NCBI GenBank assembly: GCA_038204345.1
Contig: JBBRDB010000133.1
Span: forward strand, 1-7,280
Origin: JAHJSA01 sp038204345
GTDB lineage: Bacteria; Actinomycetota; Thermoleophilia; RBG-16-64-13
Length of the DNA: 7,280 nucleotides
Reading direction: 5' to 3'
The notes under the pieces are model-generated. The model searched no databases. It worked only from the letters and a program-made list of their open reading frames with translations, and was not told the DNA's origin. Of the stretch, positions 5,358 through 7,280 are shown one piece after another (the stretch's first letter is position 1; every line of letters begins with the position of its first letter). Position numbers and translations under genes: made by a program.

Positions 5358-6728
5358 TCAGAGAAGGCAGCAGTCGGCGAGCTGTCTGAGCGTCAGGTCA
5401 TCCAACTCGGGCTGCTCGTACTCCTCCAGCAGCCGCGCGAAGCGCTCGCGGGCCGCCGTCGCCAGGTCCCAGCCTCCCCTGCTCAGCCACACGTCGTGTC
5501 GCCGTCGGTTGAAGAAGGTTGGGTGCTCGTAGTCCCGGCAGTGGCCGGCGGTGTGCGCCTCTAGGAGGAAGTTGCCGCCCGGACCCACGGTGTCGATCAC
5601 ATCGAGCGCCAACGTCTCCTCGTCTACCACGATGGGCAAGTTGCTGGCCCGGATCATGCCCACGAGTTCCTCATCAACGATGAACTTCTCGAACGAGACG
5701 GCGTTGAACGAACTCATGACCCCCGATCCGTGGAGGACGAAATCCACGCCGCGGCGCGCCACGGCCGCCAAGCCCATCGCCGTCTCGATGCCCGCCTGCA
5801 TGTCGGGCAGGTGAGAATCGGTGAGGCCCCCGCCCGCACGCACGGGGAGCCCAAGGTAGTGGCCCAGTTCCACGGTGGCGCCCATCATGGTCCAGTACTG
5901 GGGGACGCCTACCAGCAGGTCGCCGGTGACCATGGAGGTCACGGACGAGGTGCCGCCGTAGACGTAGGGGGTCCCCTCGTTGACGAGTTGCGCGAGCATC
6001 AAGCCGGCCAGAGTCTCCGCGTGCTGGAGAGCGAGGATCCCGGCCATGCTGGCCGGGCCGGTGGCTCCCCCCATCACGCACGGCGTGACCGAGAGCGGCT
6101 GGCCCAGTGCTGCCAGGGACCTGATGCCGCGACAGGTCTCGGCCTCCAGGATCAACGGAGAGGTGCTGTTCAGCACGGCCATAAGACAGGGCCGTTCGTA
6201 CCACCCCGCCCCCCAAATGATCTCAGCGGTGCTTACAGCCGCCTCGGCCAAGTCGTCACCGAAACCGAGGAGGGTCGGAGGCTTGTCGCTCAAGGTGAGC
6301 AAGGCGTGGAGCGTCCTCCGGGCCCGCTTCTCCTGCGGGATATCCTGCGGATCGACGGCGAAGCCGATCATATCCACGTTGGGAGACATGTGCATCACTT
6401 TGGCAATGGCCATCAGATCGGCAAGTGTCCCCATCCGCAGGCTGGAGCCCTCCAGCACGAAAGGCGGTCCGCCCGTGCACGAGACGACCATGCGCTCGCC
6501 GAAGTCCAGGTTGCTGCGCTCCCCCCGGGCATGCAGTTCGAACGTGCGCGGCGCTACCTTTGCCGCCCACTCGATTCTCTCCCCGGGCATCCGCACCCGC
6601 TGCCCATCCACGGGAAACCCACGATCGGCGAAGAGCCCCACGGTGTCCTCGTCCTGAACGACCACACCCGTTCTCTCCAGGATGCTCAATCCGGCTTCAT
6701 GGACCTTCTTGATGTCTTGAAAGCGCAC
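5358..6728 (-). CDS. MttB-superfamily methyltransferase, non-pyrrolysine type
   Basis: This 456-residue cytoplasmic protein belongs to the trimethylamine methyltransferase (MttB) superfamily, whose members move a methyl group from a methylated amine to a corrinoid protein. Recognisable blocks are MGGATGPASMAG (219-230), QHAETLAGLMLAQLVNEG (235-252), GGLTDSHLPDMQAG (300-313), SFEKFIVDEE (345-354), VGPGGNFLLEAHT (381-393) and CRDYEHPTFFNRR (397-409). No in-frame TAG interrupts the gene, so it lacks the pyrrolysine of true MttB and falls with the branch that includes MtgB (glycine betaine), MtpB (proline betaine) and MtcB (carnitine). Those act on quaternary amines, so a betaine-like substrate is likely; which one is not visible. 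The start is a GTG at 6728, 2 nt after the hutH stop, with GGAG 11 nt upstream. The N-terminus is somewhat short for the family. Tight linkage to hutH hints at a histidine-derived substrate. Confidence 0.93.
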   Translation of the reverse strand: MRFQDIKKVHEAGLSILERTGVVVQDEDTVGLFADRGFPVDGQRVRMPGERIEWAAKVAPRTFELHARGERSNLDFGERMVVSCTGGPPFVLEGSSLRMGTLADLMAIAKVMHMSPNVDMIGFAVDPQDIPQEKRARRTLHALLTLSDKPPTLLGFGDDLAEAAVSTAEIIWGAGWYERPCLMAVLNSTSPLILEAETCRGIRSLAALGQPLSVTPCVMGGATGPASMAGILALQHAETLAGLMLAQLVNEGTPYVYGGTSSVTSMVTGDLLVGVPQYWTMMGATVELGHYLGLPVRAGGGLTDSHLPDMQAGIETAMGLAAVARRGVDFVLHGSGVMSSFNAVSFEKFIVDEELVGMIRASNLPIVVDEETLALDVIDTVGPGGNFLLEAHTAGHCRDYEHPTFFNRRRHDVWLSRGGWDLATAARERFARLLEEYEQPELDDLTLRQLADCCLL

Positions 6729-6730
6729 GG

Positions 6731-7280
6731 TTACACGATCTCCAGAACGCCCACCGCGTCCTCGACGGCGCGCACGATGTCGCCCTCGAGCATGAGCCGC
6801 GCGATCGTCTCGATATCGGGTGTCTGGGGACGGTCACGATCGAGCGGGGGCACGTGCTCGCGGATGACTCGGCGGGCGGCGCCGACACCCCTCCCCGGCT
6901 TGAGCCCCTGTCCGAACTCGAGAGCCTGCGCCGCGCACAACAGTTCCACCGCGACCACCACCAAGGTGTTCGCGCAGACGTCGTCGGCCTTGCGGGCGGC
7001 ATACGCCCCCATGCTCACGTAGTCCTCCTTGTTGGCCGACGTGGGGATGGAGTCGACGGAGGCAGGGTGCGCCAGGGTTTTGTTCTCCGACACCAGCGCA
7101 GCCGCGGTGACCTGAGCCATCATGAGACCGGAGTGAAGCCCTCCCTTCTTGGTGAGAAAAGCGGGAAGGTGATCAGAGGTGGCGGGGTCGAGCATGTACT
7201 CGATTCGCCGTTCGGAGATGCCCGCCGTGTGGGTCAGAGCGATGGCGAGGAAATCCATAGCCTGCGAGATCGGTTGGCCG
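6731..7280 (-). CDS. hutH: Histidine ammonia-lyase-like protein, C-terminal part (cut by window edge)
   Basis: About 182 C-terminal residues are visible; the 5' part lies beyond 7280. The family eliminates ammonia from L-histidine to give urocanate, the entry step of histidine degradation, using an MIO cofactor formed from an Ala-Ser-Gly triad. That triad is outside the window, so its presence cannot be checked. Visible family blocks are GQPISQAMDFLA, SERRIEYMLDP, GGLHSGLMMAQVTAAALVSENK (in part), HPASVDSIPTSAN and VELLCAAQAL. The segment usually read as NQEDHVSM is NKEDYVSM here (7033-7010): the glutamate corresponding to the active-site Glu of Pseudomonas HutH is kept, but both neighbours differ. 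This may mean an altered substrate, for example an N-methylated histidine, or simply lineage drift. The gene ends with TAA 2 nt before the mttB-like start, so the two are likely co-transcribed. Confidence 0.92.
   Translation of the reverse strand, partial: GQPISQAMDFLAIALTHTAGISERRIEYMLDPATSDHLPAFLTKKGGLHSGLMMAQVTAAALVSENKTLAHPASVDSIPTSANKEDYVSMGAYAARKADDVCANTLVVVAVELLCAAQALEFGQGLKPGRGVGAARRVIREHVPPLDRDRPQTPDIETIARLMLEGDIVRAVEDAVGVLEIV

Noticed and set aside
5539..5545. GCCACTG on the minus strand resembling the cobalamin riboswitch B12 box
   Set aside because: It lies inside the conserved C-terminal coding region of the mttB-like gene and lacks the surrounding riboswitch helices; it is a coincidence of codons.
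5358..6728. Pyrrolysine-encoding amber codon in the mttB-like gene
   Set aside because: The frame runs uninterrupted from GTG to TGA through the region where family members carry pyrrolysine.

Overview
All seven genes in this window lie on the minus strand, so transcription runs from position 7280 towards position 1. By eye the DNA is GC-rich, with third codon positions mostly G or C. Corrinoid methyl transfer together with several low-potential iron-sulfur motifs suggests an anaerobic or microaerobic bacterium. The phylum cannot be fixed from this sequence; Actinomycetota, Chloroflexota or a high-GC Bacillota lineage are only guesses.

Layout in transcription order. At the right edge is the C-terminal part of a histidine ammonia-lyase-like gene (hutH, 7280-6731), followed after 2 nt by a complete MttB-superfamily methyltransferase without pyrrolysine (6728-5358). 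A 435-445 nt intergenic stretch then holds a good sigma70-like promoter (5187-5159), a dyad over the expected start site, and a terminator-like hairpin (5093-5053) that lies downstream of the promoter. Next come a cobalamin-binding corrinoid protein (4913-4278), a UroD/MtaA-type protein (4276-2933), an open but unresolved stretch (2932-2547), a Cys-rich double [4Fe-4S] protein (2546-1518), imidazolonepropionase (hutI, 1528-221) and the N-terminus of glutamate formimidoyltransferase (ftcD, 224-1, cut by the window). Several junctions overlap or nearly touch, which points to translational coupling.

How the genes may work together. HutH, HutI and FtcD are steps 1, 3 and 4 of histidine degradation to glutamate; FtcD passes a one-carbon unit to tetrahydrofolate. 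Inserted between them is what looks like a full corrinoid methyl-transfer kit: a substrate methyltransferase (MttB-like), a corrinoid carrier, a UroD-family protein and a redox protein that could re-reduce the cobalt. The simplest inference is a pathway for an N-methylated histidine compound such as histidine betaine (hercynine) or an N-methylhistidine. Methyl groups would be removed through the corrinoid protein and the imidazole carbon skeleton would enter the hut route. The substrate is not shown by the sequence. hutU (urocanase) is not in the window and may lie outside it.
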